A program made the translations under genes and the position numbers. The notes below the pieces were generated by a model. The model searched no databases. It saw nothing but the letters and a program-made list of their open reading frames with translations, and was not told the DNA's origin. 13,191 nucleotides of DNA from DATECU01 sp035286745 (GTDB taxonomy: Bacteria; Acidobacteriota; Vicinamibacteria; Fen-336), in assembly GCA_035286745.1 (NCBI GenBank), contig DATECU010000121.1, positions 1 through 13,191 on the forward strand. The letters are read 5' to 3'. Of the stretch, positions 1 to 6,776 are shown piece after piece (within the stretch, counting starts at the first letter, position 1; each line of letters starts with the position of its first letter).

Positions 1-487
1 ACTGGTACAGATAGAAGAACCATTCCTTAATGACGTCTTCCGTCAGGTCCCGGGCGCCAGCGATTTCGCCCAAGGCCCGGCCGATGGTCTTGAAGTAGCG
101 CCGGTAAACCGACCGCAAGAGCTCGGCCCGGAGCACCGGCATATTCTTGGGATCGCCGGAGCCGATGAAGAAGTGGCACTTGTCGGCGCAGGCCCCGCAG
201 CGGACGCAGACATCCAGGAACACCTGAAGCGAGCGGTACTTGCTGAGGCGCTCCTCAAAGCCCCTGCGGATGATGGACTGCCAGTCGGCGGGCAGCTTCC
301 AGTCGGCGTCGGTCGGCGACCACTCGCGAGGGTTGGGAAAGCCCAGATACGTTAGGTTCTTGGCTGCCGCCGGGTAGCTCCAGCTTCCGCGTCGGGCCTC
401 GAAGTCGAGGCCGGGGTCCATCCAGTCGCGGCGGGGCGGGAGGTGGCTGACCGCGGAAAGCTCCTCGGGCGTCTTGTGAGTGCTCAT
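1..487 (-). CDS. dsrK: DsrK, Fe-S subunit of DsrMK(JOP) complex, 3' end cut by window edge
   Basis: DsrK is the cytoplasmic HdrD-like iron-sulfur subunit of the membrane DsrMKJOP (or DsrMK) complex and is thought to reduce the trisulfide form of DsrC. Only the first 162 residues are present, starting at the ATG at 487-485; the frame stays open to base 1. The visible part contains a [4Fe-4S] motif CVRCGACADKC (Cys94, 97, 100, 104) followed by HFFIGSGDPKNMP and a conserved arginine-rich stretch (VLRAELLRSVYRRY), all strongly typical of DsrK. The catalytic CCG cysteine region would lie beyond the left edge. The start is 3 bases after the dsrM stop, in the usual dsrM-dsrK order. Family assignment is firm; whether dsrJOP follow cannot be seen. 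Confidence 0.93.
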   Translation of the reverse strand, partial: MSTHKTPEELSAVSHLPPRRDWMDPGLDFEARRGSWSYPAAAKNLTYLGFPNPREWSPTDADWKLPADWQSIIRRGFEERLSKYRSLQVFLDVCVRCGACADKCHFFIGSGDPKNMPVLRAELLRSVYRRYFKTIGRALGEIAGARDLTEDVIKEWFFYLYQ

Positions 488-490
488 GCC

Positions 491-1483
491 TCAACCCCTC
501 TCCACCGGCAGGCCAGCCGCCAGCAGCTTGTCGCGGAACTCGTCCTCCCACTGCTCGTAGGTGTGGGGTTCCACCACCGGGTCTTGTGGGTTCACGTGCC
601 GGCGGCGGCGGTTGTCGTTGGGCAGGTTGCGGGTTGGGCTCAGGAAGACGCCCCCCAGGTGCATCAGCTTGCTGAACGGGAAGTAGGCGAAGAGCACGCT
701 CACGAAGAAGACGTGAACGAAGAAGGGAAGACCGATTCCGGCGGGCACCATCGGGCGCAGAGTGACCAGCCCCAGCGCCAGCTCCTTGGCGCTCACCAGG
801 TCCACCTTGGTCACGTATCGCATGAGGATGCCGGAGCCGGCCACCATCAGGAGCACGAAGAGCGCGAAGTAGTCGGCGGGCAACGAGATGTAACGCACCA
901 GCGGGTTGAAGAAGCGCCTACCGAGAAGGTAGAGCAGGGCGGCGACCAGCACCAGGTCGCTCAGGAAGAAGGTGGGGGCCGCTAGCTGAAAGAAGCCGTC
1001 GAGCTGTTCCAGGAAGGCCACGACCGCGGGAGTCGGCTCCAGGAAGAAGCGCAGGTGGCGAAGGAAGACGACCAGAAAGCTGTAGTGGAAGGCGAGAGCG
1101 CCGAGCCACAGGAGCTTGTCCGCCTCGTGGTTGAGACGCCGGGACGGCCCCAAGGACACCTTGGTGTTCCTGAACAGGGAGCGGAACAACAGCACCTCGA
1201 GAGCCACCCGGCCCACCGTCCAGCGGGCGCTGGGGGGACTCTCCAGGCGGTTCGCCTTGAGCCAGGGCAGCGATTCCTGCTGGCCGCAGGGCGTGGTGAT
1301 GCGATAGGGGACCGGCGCCTTGGCCCAGCGCAGCATCCGGTAGGCGACGCCAACGAGGAAGGTGAGCATCGCCGCGTAGGGGATCAGCACCCCGAAGAGG
1401 TACTCCTGACCCCAGGGACCTGCTCCCAGAGACACGACGCCCAGAAGCGCCGCCACCGCCAAGAGCGCGGAAAGGGCCTTCAC
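491..1483 (-). CDS. dsrM: DsrM, membrane cytochrome b subunit (NarI-like)
   Basis: DsrM is the integral-membrane di-heme cytochrome b subunit that passes electrons between the quinone pool and DsrK. The product is 330 residues with hydrophobic segments near residues 5-25, 30-50, 125-147, 168-190, 203-225 and 250-270. It carries the characteristic block after helix 2 (PVPYRITTPCGQQESLPW, residues 57-74, then ALEVLLFRSLFRNT) and histidines in or near helices (His133, 143, 257, 275) that are candidates for heme ligation. I place the start at a GTG at 1483-1481: an AAGGAGG ribosome site lies 9 bases upstream, the protein then begins VKALSALL as in DsrM homologues, and the GTG overlaps the upstream stop as GTGA. 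A GTG at 1492 abuts the ribosome site and is unlikely. dsrK follows after 3 bases. Confidence 0.93.
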   Translation of the reverse strand: MKALSALLAVAALLGVVSLGAGPWGQEYLFGVLIPYAAMLTFLVGVAYRMLRWAKAPVPYRITTPCGQQESLPWLKANRLESPPSARWTVGRVALEVLLFRSLFRNTKVSLGPSRRLNHEADKLLWLGALAFHYSFLVVFLRHLRFFLEPTPAVVAFLEQLDGFFQLAAPTFFLSDLVLVAALLYLLGRRFFNPLVRYISLPADYFALFVLLMVAGSGILMRYVTKVDLVSAKELALGLVTLRPMVPAGIGLPFFVHVFFVSVLFAYFPFSKLMHLGGVFLSPTRNLPNDNRRRRHVNPQDPVVEPHTYEQWEDEFRDKLLAAGLPVERG

Positions 1484-2037
1484 GGCACGCACCCTCCTTC
1501 CAGTTGAACGCCTTCGCCGGCGTGCTGGACCGACTCCTCGGCGGCGTTCTCGAGGCGCTGCCAGAGCGACGCCGTCCGCCGCTTGATCTCCTGGGTCCGA
1601 ATCTCGAAGATCCGTTCCCGGCATCCCATGTAGAGGTCGAAGGCGGAGAGAGCCAGTTGGTCGATCCGATCCTCGAGCCCCAGCAGCTCCTGCCGCAGCT
1701 CTGCGCCTACCGGGTACTCACGGAGATGCTGGCGGATCACCCGCCGCAACCAGAACACCAGTGCCACCGCCTGCGACGGCGAGTAGTCCTGGACCGCTCG
1801 CAAGCGAACCATCGCTTCCAGCGCCTCCGCCACCGAGCCGGTCTCCCGGCCCAGCACGAAGCCGTCGAAGACCACCTCGGTGCCCCGCAGGATGGTGTAG
1901 CCCACCGGGTTGTGGAACCGGTCCCGCTCCCCGCGCAAGAAGCGAGCCGCTTCCGGGGGATAGGAATCGAAGATCATCTGCCGCCAGCGCTCCAGGATGG
2001 CCGGCCGGTGTTCCGTCAGGAAGCCCGCAAGATCCAT
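1480..2037 (-). CDS. RsbRD N-terminal-domain protein of dsr clusters
   Basis: The 185-residue product matches what is known as the RsbRD_N domain (N-terminal sensor-like domain of RsbT co-antagonist proteins). Visible family features are the opening helix (LTEHRPAILERWRQMI, residues 7-22), the RDRFHNPVGYTI block (39-50), the QDYSPSQAVALVFWLRRVI helix (83-101) and the closing FDLYMGCRERIFEIRTQEIKRRT segment (133-155). There is no C-terminal STAS domain, so it is not a complete RsbR stressosome protein. Free-standing RsbRD_N proteins are found beside dsrMKJOP in sulfate reducers, but I know of no established function; a sensing or assembly role for DsrMK is inference. The last four bases overlap the dsrM start (GTGA), a strong sign of coupled translation. 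It begins 103 bases after dsrC. Confidence 0.82.
   Translation of the reverse strand: MDLAGFLTEHRPAILERWRQMIFDSYPPEAARFLRGERDRFHNPVGYTILRGTEVVFDGFVLGRETGSVAEALEAMVRLRAVQDYSPSQAVALVFWLRRVIRQHLREYPVGAELRQELLGLEDRIDQLALSAFDLYMGCRERIFEIRTQEIKRRTASLWQRLENAAEESVQHAGEGVQLEGGCVP
1493..1499 (-). promoter_or_regulatory. Ribosome binding site deciding the dsrM start
   Basis: On the minus strand this reads AAGGAGG, a full anti-16S match, ending 9 bases before the GTG at 1483. It lies inside the 3' end of the preceding rsbRD-like gene, so dsrM translation is probably coupled to that gene. Confidence 0.7.
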
Positions 2038-2086
2038 GAGACATCGCCCTTCTGCAAGCCAGCACGACCAGCGTTCGTCGAACCAG

Positions 2087-2115
2087 GAGCCGGAGAGGCC
2101 GCAGCTCTCAGGCTC
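2087..2115 (-). other. Hairpin between dsrC and the rsbRD-like gene
   Basis: Two arms, 2087-2097 and 2105-2115, pair over 11 positions with a single G/A mismatch (2092 with 2110) around a 7-base loop. It begins 26 bases past the dsrC stop. No T-run follows on the transcribed strand, so it is either a weak terminator or an mRNA end-stabilising or processing hairpin; dsrC is commonly the most abundant dsr transcript, which would suit the latter. The function is inference. Confidence 0.45.
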
Positions 2116-2140
2116 TCGCCGCTCGCGCAGGTGCCAACGG

Positions 2141-2458
2141 CTACACGCAGCCCGTGGGCTTTGGCAGCCCAGCCACCTTGCAGGCGCCCTTGGCCGGCCC
2201 GGAGGGGAAGAGCGCGTAGATCCTCTTCAGGTCGAACCCGGTCTCCTTGCACAGCTTGCGGATCATCGGCGCCACCCCGAACTTGACGTAGTAGTCGCGC
2301 AGATAGTTGACGACCTTCCAGTGGTCCTCGGTGAGGTTCTCCACACCCTCCGTGGTGCCGAGCGCAGCCGCCACGGCATCGTTCCACTTGTCCGGCTGCA
2401 CGATGAAGCCGTCCTCGTCGACGTCGATGGAGACACTACCCTGCGTAAACGTAGGCAT
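2141..2458 (-). CDS. dsrC: DsrC, sulfur-carrier protein
   Basis: DsrC is the small soluble co-substrate of DsrAB: it holds sulfite-derived sulfur as a trisulfide between two C-terminal cysteines and delivers it to DsrMK. The 105-residue product has the normal length and ends in the diagnostic arm GACKVAGLPKPTGCV, with Cys93 and the penultimate Cys104 separated by ten residues, so both the CysB and CysA positions are present and it is a functional DsrC rather than a TusE or single-Cys form. The body shows the family core LTEDHWKVVNYLRDYY and RIYALFPSGPAKG. A further Cys70 lies in the helical part. The start ATG at 2458 has AAGGAG 6 bases upstream, overlapping the TGA of the TPR gene, only 3 bases away. 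Confidence 0.97.
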   Translation of the reverse strand: MPTFTQGSVSIDVDEDGFIVQPDKWNDAVAAALGTTEGVENLTEDHWKVVNYLRDYYVKFGVAPMIRKLCKETGFDLKRIYALFPSGPAKGACKVAGLPKPTGCV

Positions 2459-2461
2459 CCT

Positions 2462-3052
2462 TCACTCCTTGTTTGGCTCCCCGGAGTTCCCGCCTCCAGG
2501 GTTGCTGGCGTTTTGCGTTCTTGTGAGCTCCTGCTCCGCCCGTTCCAGGGAGCGCAGGAACTCGGGTAACGGCCGATAACCGCGCGCGGTGGCCTGGGCA
2601 AGCTCCTGCCGCGCCTCCCTGACCTGACCCTGGGCCAGGAGCCCCACCGCCAGGAAGTAGTGGCCGGCGGCGTGGCCGGGATCCAGCTCCAGAACCCTCC
2701 GGGTGGCCCGGATCAGCCCCTCCTGGTTGCCGAGGTAGAGAAACGCTTGCCCGATGTTGTGGTGCGCCCTGAGGTCGTCCCGCCTCTTGAGCGCTTCCTG
2801 GTTGGCCTCCAAGCACCCCAGAAAGTCCCACTTGAGCAGCAGCACGCCGCCCAGGTTGACCCACGCCTCCACCAGATCCGGGTTCAGGGCGAGCGCCTTC
2901 CGGTAGGCCTTCTCGGCCCGATCCACCAGTCCGCGCTTGGCGTAGGCGAGACCGAGGTTGAACTGAGCCGCGGCGGATTGCGGCCGCTGCTCGGCCAGCG
3001 TCCTCACCTCATCGAGGCGATCGCCGGCCCTGATCTCAGCACCCATGAGCAT
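2462..3052 (-). CDS. Tetratricopeptide repeat protein between dsrN and dsrC
   Basis: The 196-residue product is built almost entirely of TPR units: about residues 27-60 (AAQFNLGLAYAKRG...ALALNP), 61-94 (VEAWVNLGGVLL...), 95-127 (RAHHNIGQAFLYLG...LELDP) and 128-160 (AAGHYFLAVGLLAQG...). The end is a short polar, Asn/Gly-rich tail. There is no signal peptide or membrane helix, so it is probably a cytoplasmic protein-protein adaptor. Its start overlaps the dsrN 3' end by 17 bases, with a GAGGGAGAGAG ribosome site ahead of ATG 3052; a second in-frame ATG at 3046 is possible. Its stop is 3 bases from dsrC, so it is translated with both neighbours. No specific function is known to me; helping assemble or couple Dsr proteins is inference from position. 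Confidence 0.85.
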   Translation of the reverse strand: MLMGAEIRAGDRLDEVRTLAEQRPQSAAAQFNLGLAYAKRGLVDRAEKAYRKALALNPDLVEAWVNLGGVLLLKWDFLGCLEANQEALKRRDDLRAHHNIGQAFLYLGNQEGLIRATRRVLELDPGHAAGHYFLAVGLLAQGQVREARQELAQATARGYRPLPEFLRSLERAEQELTRTQNASNPGGGNSGEPNKE

Positions 3053-4481
3053 TGGCTCTCTCCCTCTGCGCTGCCTGCGCGCGCCATCCGTTGGACGCCT
3101 CGGTCCGGGCCCTCCGCTCCTGCTGGTAGAGGCGCGCCAGCGCCAGCAGGCCGGGGGCCCAGCTCGGGGTCCCCAGCGCGTGCAGGTGCAAGTAGGATGC
3201 CCAGACGCGTCCGCTCACCAACCCGTCCCGACCTTCGCCCAGCCCGACCCCCCGCTCCAGCCGAAGCACCGCAGGCGGGGCAACGGCTCCGATCACGCGC
3301 GAGTAGTGGAACTCGTGCCCGCATAGCGTGGCGCCGCGCTCGAAAAAGGGGTTCGCCACCTCCACCCGTGCCGTCACGTAGCCGTGCCCCACCGGCCGCG
3401 GCGTCTGCTCGACCCTGAGATCCAGGAGACCCGCCATCGGGTAGGTCGCGCCGCCCACCGTGAGCGAGCGGGCCAGATACATGAGCCCTCCGCACTCGGC
3501 GTAGATGGGGAGCCCGGCCGCAGCGGCCGAGCGCAAGCTCCGGCGCAAGCCGTGGTTCTGCGCCAAACGGTCTGCATAGGCCTCCGGGAAGCCTCCGCCG
3601 ATGTAGAGGGCGTCGACCTCGGGGAGCGAGTCCCCGGCCAGCGGCGACACCAAGCTCAGCTCGGCTCCGCCCTCTTCGAGCGCTTCCAGGTTGTCCGGGT
3701 AGTAGAAGCTCACGGCCTGGTCGCGGAAGACGGCGATTCTGACCGGGGGCCCGGCCGCCGGACGCGAGCGGGCGCCGACCTCGATCGGCGGTGCCGAGGC
3801 GGCGATGCGCAGCAGGGCCGGCAGATCCAGGTGGCGGGTCACCGCCTCCGCAGCCAGCGCCATGGCCACCTCTCCCTCCGGATGCTCGATCGCGGTCAGC
3901 AGGCCCAGATGGCGGCCGGGGAAGGGGTCGCTGTCCAGGCGGGGCAACGCCCCCAGCACCGGCGGACCGCCGCTGCCGGCGATGGCCTCGCGAATAACGC
4001 GCTCCTGGCGTGAGGTGCTGACCCGGTTGAGCACCACCCCGGCCAGATCGAGTGCGCCGTCCAGGGCCTGGCACCCCAGGACCAGAGCGGCGACGGTGCG
4101 CGTGCTCTTGGTGACGTCCACCACCAGGACGACCGGAGCGCGGAGTCGTTTGGCGAGCTCCGCCGTCGAGTGGGTCCCTCGGGCGTCGAGCCCGTCGAAC
4201 AGGCCCCGGTTGCCCTCCACCAGCAGCAGCTCGCCGGCGCCGCCCCTGAGGAGCGCCTCTTCCAGCGCCTCCGGCGACATCAGGAAGCTGTCAAGGTTGC
4301 GCCCCGGCCGGCCGGCGGCGGCGCCCAGCCAACCGGCGTCGATGTAGTCGGGGCCCTTCTTGAAGGGAGCCACCGCCATGCCCTTCTGTGTCAAGGCTCG
4401 CGCCAGGCCCACCGAGAGCAGCGTCTTCCCGCTGCCGCCGGCCAGCCCGGCAATCACCAAACGCGGTGTGGAGAGAAGCAT
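3036..4481 (-). CDS. dsrN: DsrN, siroheme amidase (CbiA/CobB family, glutamine-dependent)
   Basis: DsrN resembles cobyrinate a,c-diamide synthase and amidates siroheme to the siroamide used by DsrAB, with ATP and glutamine. The 481-residue product has the CbiA layout: an N-terminal ATPase domain with P-loop GLAGGSGKT (12-20) and FKKGPDYIDAGW (40-51), then NRGLFDG (91-97) and VVDVTKSTRT (120-129); and a C-terminal class I glutamine amidotransferase domain with YIGGGFPE (293-300), the nucleophile Cys330 in YAECGGLMYL, GHEFHYS (388-394) and a late histidine pair (H432, H434). The ATG at 4481 matches where the family begins (MLLSTPRLVIAGLAGG); its ribosome site is weak, and the gap to dsrL is only 20 bases. 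DsrN rather than a cobalamin enzyme is inferred from the dsr context. Confidence 0.92.
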   Translation of the reverse strand: MLLSTPRLVIAGLAGGSGKTLLSVGLARALTQKGMAVAPFKKGPDYIDAGWLGAAAGRPGRNLDSFLMSPEALEEALLRGGAGELLLVEGNRGLFDGLDARGTHSTAELAKRLRAPVVLVVDVTKSTRTVAALVLGCQALDGALDLAGVVLNRVSTSRQERVIREAIAGSGGPPVLGALPRLDSDPFPGRHLGLLTAIEHPEGEVAMALAAEAVTRHLDLPALLRIAASAPPIEVGARSRPAAGPPVRIAVFRDQAVSFYYPDNLEALEEGGAELSLVSPLAGDSLPEVDALYIGGGFPEAYADRLAQNHGLRRSLRSAAAAGLPIYAECGGLMYLARSLTVGGATYPMAGLLDLRVEQTPRPVGHGYVTARVEVANPFFERGATLCGHEFHYSRVIGAVAPPAVLRLERGVGLGEGRDGLVSGRVWASYLHLHALGTPSWAPGLLALARLYQQERRARTEASNGWRAQAAQRERANAHGC

Positions 4482-4501
4482 GGCCGTGCCTGGACCGGGG
4501 T

Positions 4502-6226
4502 CTAGATCATCTCCAGGAAACCGCAGGGGCACTCCGCTGCACACTTCTTGCAGCCATCGCAGACCCCCAGGTTGATCGTGTAGTAGTGGCCCTGGAAGGG
4601 GGCAGGCACCTTCTTGAAGCAGTTGCTCTGGCAGTACATCCAGCAGCCGTCGCAGCCGAAGCACAGCCCGCAACTGAAGCAGCGGGTCGCCTCCTCCAAG
4701 GCCTGGTCCCGGTTGATGCCGTGGTCCACCTCGTCCCGAGGCCGCGCCAAACGATCCTCAGGCGAGAGCACGCTGCGCTCGGCCCTGGGCTTGGCGGCGT
4801 AGTAGTCGAGCTTGATGCGGTCGGAGCCGATGCGGGGCTTGGCTGGCAGGGCCTGCGGCTCTTCGCCGCGCAGGGCGGCGTGGATGCACTCCGCGGCCTT
4901 GCGACCCTGGCCGATCGAGATGGTGGCGAGCCCCAGGCCCAGGGCATCGCCGCCCGACCACACGCCCTTGATGGCGGTGCGGCCCCAGTCGTCGACGTGC
5001 AGCCAGGATCCCTGGCCGGGAAGCTCGCCCAGGTTCGACCAGTCGGGCTGCTGGCTCACCGCCATGATCACGGTGTCGGCCTGCATCTCGTAGACGTCGC
5101 CCTCGATGGGGACCGGGCTGCGCCGGCCGGACGCGTCGGGCTCCCCCAGCTTCATGCGTTGTACGAAGAGCTTCTGGATGCGACCCGACCCGTCGCGCTC
5201 GATGCGAACCGGAGCCGCCAGGAACTCGAGCTTGATGCCCTCCTCCAGCGCCTCCACGATCTCGCGGTCGATGGCGGGCATCTCGGTCCGGGTGCGGCGG
5301 TAGAGGATGGTGACCTCGGCCCCCAACCGCCGGGAAACGCTGGCGGCGTCCGCGCTCAGCCGGAGCGAGACCCGAGCGGCGTCGATGGCGGTGTCGCCGC
5401 CACCCACGATGACCACCCTCGAACCGACCTCAGGCTTCTTGCCGGCATTGGCCTGGTTCAGGAAGTCCGTCCCCGTGTAGACACCAGGCCCCTTCTCGCC
5501 GGGGAGGCCCATGGTCTTGCCCTGGTGAGCGCCGATCCCGACGAAGACCGCGGCGAACTCCCGCTTCAGGTCTGCGAGCTGGACCTCGCGGCCGATCCGG
5601 GTGTTCAAGCGAAGCTCGACACCCAGATCCAGGATGCGCTGGATCTCCGCGTCCAGCACCTGACGCGGCAGGCGGTACTCGGGGATGCCGTAGCGGAGCA
5701 TGCCCCCGGGTTTCTCGAAAGCCTCGAACACGGTCACCGGGTATCCCCGCCTGGCCAGATGGTAGGCGCAGGAGAGGCCCGAAGGTCCGGCGCCGATCAC
5801 GGCAATGCGCTCCGGCCGCAGCTCGCCGTTCCCGAGCTTCGAGAGGGCAAGACCGCGATCGATCCCCCAGTCGCCCAGGAAGCGCTCGACCGAGTTGATG
5901 GAGACCGCGCCGTCCTTGTCCTTGCGATTGCAGGCCCCCTCGCAGGGATGAGGACAGACCCGCCCCATCACCGCCGGGAAGGGGTTGGTCTCCACCTCCA
6001 GCCGCCAGGCCTGGTCGCAAGCCGCCTCCAGCGACAGCCCGGTCTTCTCGCGTTGGGCGAGGGTGGTCAGCCAGCCGCGAATATCGTTGCCGCTGGGGCA
6101 CTCCGCGATGCAGGGCGGCAGCTTCTCCACCGCCAGCGGACGCTGCGGCGAGATCTCGCCCCCGCCGCCCCCGGTGCTGCGGGCCACAAACGGCTTGGCT
6201 TCGGTCTTCTTCTTCAGGAGTGCCAT
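4502..6226 (-). CDS. dsrL: DsrL, NAD(P)H:acceptor iron-sulfur flavoprotein partner of DsrAB
   Basis: DsrL is a GltD/NfnB-type flavoprotein that moves electrons between NAD(P)H and DsrAB in the cytoplasm. In order: a Gly-rich linker (19-23); N-terminal Fe-S cysteines C39, C43, C91, C95, C99; FAD-binding GAGPSG (145-150); the NAD(P)-binding site VVIVGGGDTAIDAAR (271-285) with YRRTRTEMPA (309-318); a second FAD motif VWSGGDALG (422-430); and a C-terminal Cys-rich ferredoxin part (C516, 519, 522, 525, 528, 532, 536, 556, 559, 562, 566, 568). At 574 residues it is shorter than the roughly 650-residue Allochromatium protein, the difference probably being the linker before the ferredoxin part; that points to a DsrL-2-like form. 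An extra 11-residue stretch (about 291-301) follows the NAD(P)-binding helix. The ATG at 6226 is 18 bases past the upstream stop. Confidence 0.92.
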   Translation of the reverse strand: MALLKKKTEAKPFVARSTGGGGGEISPQRPLAVEKLPPCIAECPSGNDIRGWLTTLAQREKTGLSLEAACDQAWRLEVETNPFPAVMGRVCPHPCEGACNRKDKDGAVSINSVERFLGDWGIDRGLALSKLGNGELRPERIAVIGAGPSGLSCAYHLARRGYPVTVFEAFEKPGGMLRYGIPEYRLPRQVLDAEIQRILDLGVELRLNTRIGREVQLADLKREFAAVFVGIGAHQGKTMGLPGEKGPGVYTGTDFLNQANAGKKPEVGSRVVIVGGGDTAIDAARVSLRLSADAASVSRRLGAEVTILYRRTRTEMPAIDREIVEALEEGIKLEFLAAPVRIERDGSGRIQKLFVQRMKLGEPDASGRRSPVPIEGDVYEMQADTVIMAVSQQPDWSNLGELPGQGSWLHVDDWGRTAIKGVWSGGDALGLGLATISIGQGRKAAECIHAALRGEEPQALPAKPRIGSDRIKLDYYAAKPRAERSVLSPEDRLARPRDEVDHGINRDQALEEATRCFSCGLCFGCDGCWMYCQSNCFKKVPAPFQGHYYTINLGVCDGCKKCAAECPCGFLEMI

Positions 6227-6244
6227 GGTGGCGGCCTTTCCGTC

Positions 6245-6703
6245 CTAGGCGTAGGGGTAGAGGTTCGACTTGAACTTCTCCAGCTCGCCGAGCAGCTTGT
6301 CGTGCTTCTCCTCGTCGTAGATCAGGTAGTCGAGCAGGGTTCGCTGGACGAAGAGGGTGCAGTCGTCGCGCAGCTCCTTGCCCAGCGCGATCACCTCTCG
6401 TTCCGCTTCGTCATGCTTCTGGATCTGGTCCCAGATCTCCGCCAGGTCCTCCGGCCGCAGGTGGATCGGCGTCTTGGTGAGGCTGTCGATGATGAACTGC
6501 TGAACCCGGTGGTGTTGCACGGAGTCGTTGCGGATGATCTCCATCACCTGGCGCACCAGCGGGTTGGCGGTCTTCTCCATGATCTGGGCGCTGCTGTTGA
6601 TGGACTCCCGCTCGATCTCCTGCCAGTGGCGGAGCGCGTTCACCAGCCGCTCGGTCCGCTCCGGTCCCTTGACCTTCTCGCCCCCTCGCTTCGGCTGCTT
6701 CAT
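6245..6703 (-). CDS. Small four-helix, ferritin-like protein of unknown function
   Basis: The 152-residue product looks all-helical with no signal peptide or membrane segment. Four long helices can be drawn at about 15-45, 46-76, 84-113 and 114-146. Candidate metal ligands occur as in ferritin-like or rubrerythrin-like diiron proteins: Glu29/31/33 in helix 1 (WQEIERES), Asp60 with His64/His65 in helix 2 (RNDSVQHHR), Glu99/101/103 in helix 3 (HDEAEREV) and an ExxH (E131-H134, DEEKHDKLL) in helix 4. Helix 2 does not give a clean ExxH, so a functional diiron site is uncertain. I start at ATG 6703, 36 codons inside the longest open frame, because GGGAGG precedes it and the upstream codons cross a hairpin and look non-coding. 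It sits between dsrD and dsrL, 18 bases from the latter. I do not recognise a named family; a redox or stress role is inference. Confidence 0.8.
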   Translation of the reverse strand: MKQPKRGGEKVKGPERTERLVNALRHWQEIERESINSSAQIMEKTANPLVRQVMEIIRNDSVQHHRVQQFIIDSLTKTPIHLRPEDLAEIWDQIQKHDEAEREVIALGKELRDDCTLFVQRTLLDYLIYDEEKHDKLLGELEKFKSNLYPYA

Positions 6704-6728
6704 TACGGTCCTCCCGGTCGGTCGGCGA

Positions 6729-6754
6729 TGGGGGCCGGAAGCTGCCGGCCCCCA
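6729..6754 (-). other. Strong hairpin between dsrD and the four-helix gene
   Basis: Arms 6729-6738 and 6745-6754 are perfectly complementary over 10 pairs (9 of them GC) around a 6-base loop. It starts 22 bases past the dsrD stop and lies in the longest gap (73 bases) of the dsrA-to-dsrC run. No T-run follows, and the next gene starts about 26 bases later with a good ribosome site, so an intercistronic stabiliser or partial terminator that raises dsrABD over downstream genes is more likely than a full stop. That role is inference. Confidence 0.55.
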
Positions 6755-6776
6755 CCCAACGGTGCGGCCCCTGATC

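Noticed and set aside
4482..4673. N-terminal extension of DsrN into the dsrL 3' end
   Set aside because: Homologues begin at MLLSTPRLVIAGLAGG; the extra 64 codons overlap the DsrL ferredoxin region out of frame and look like shadow translation.
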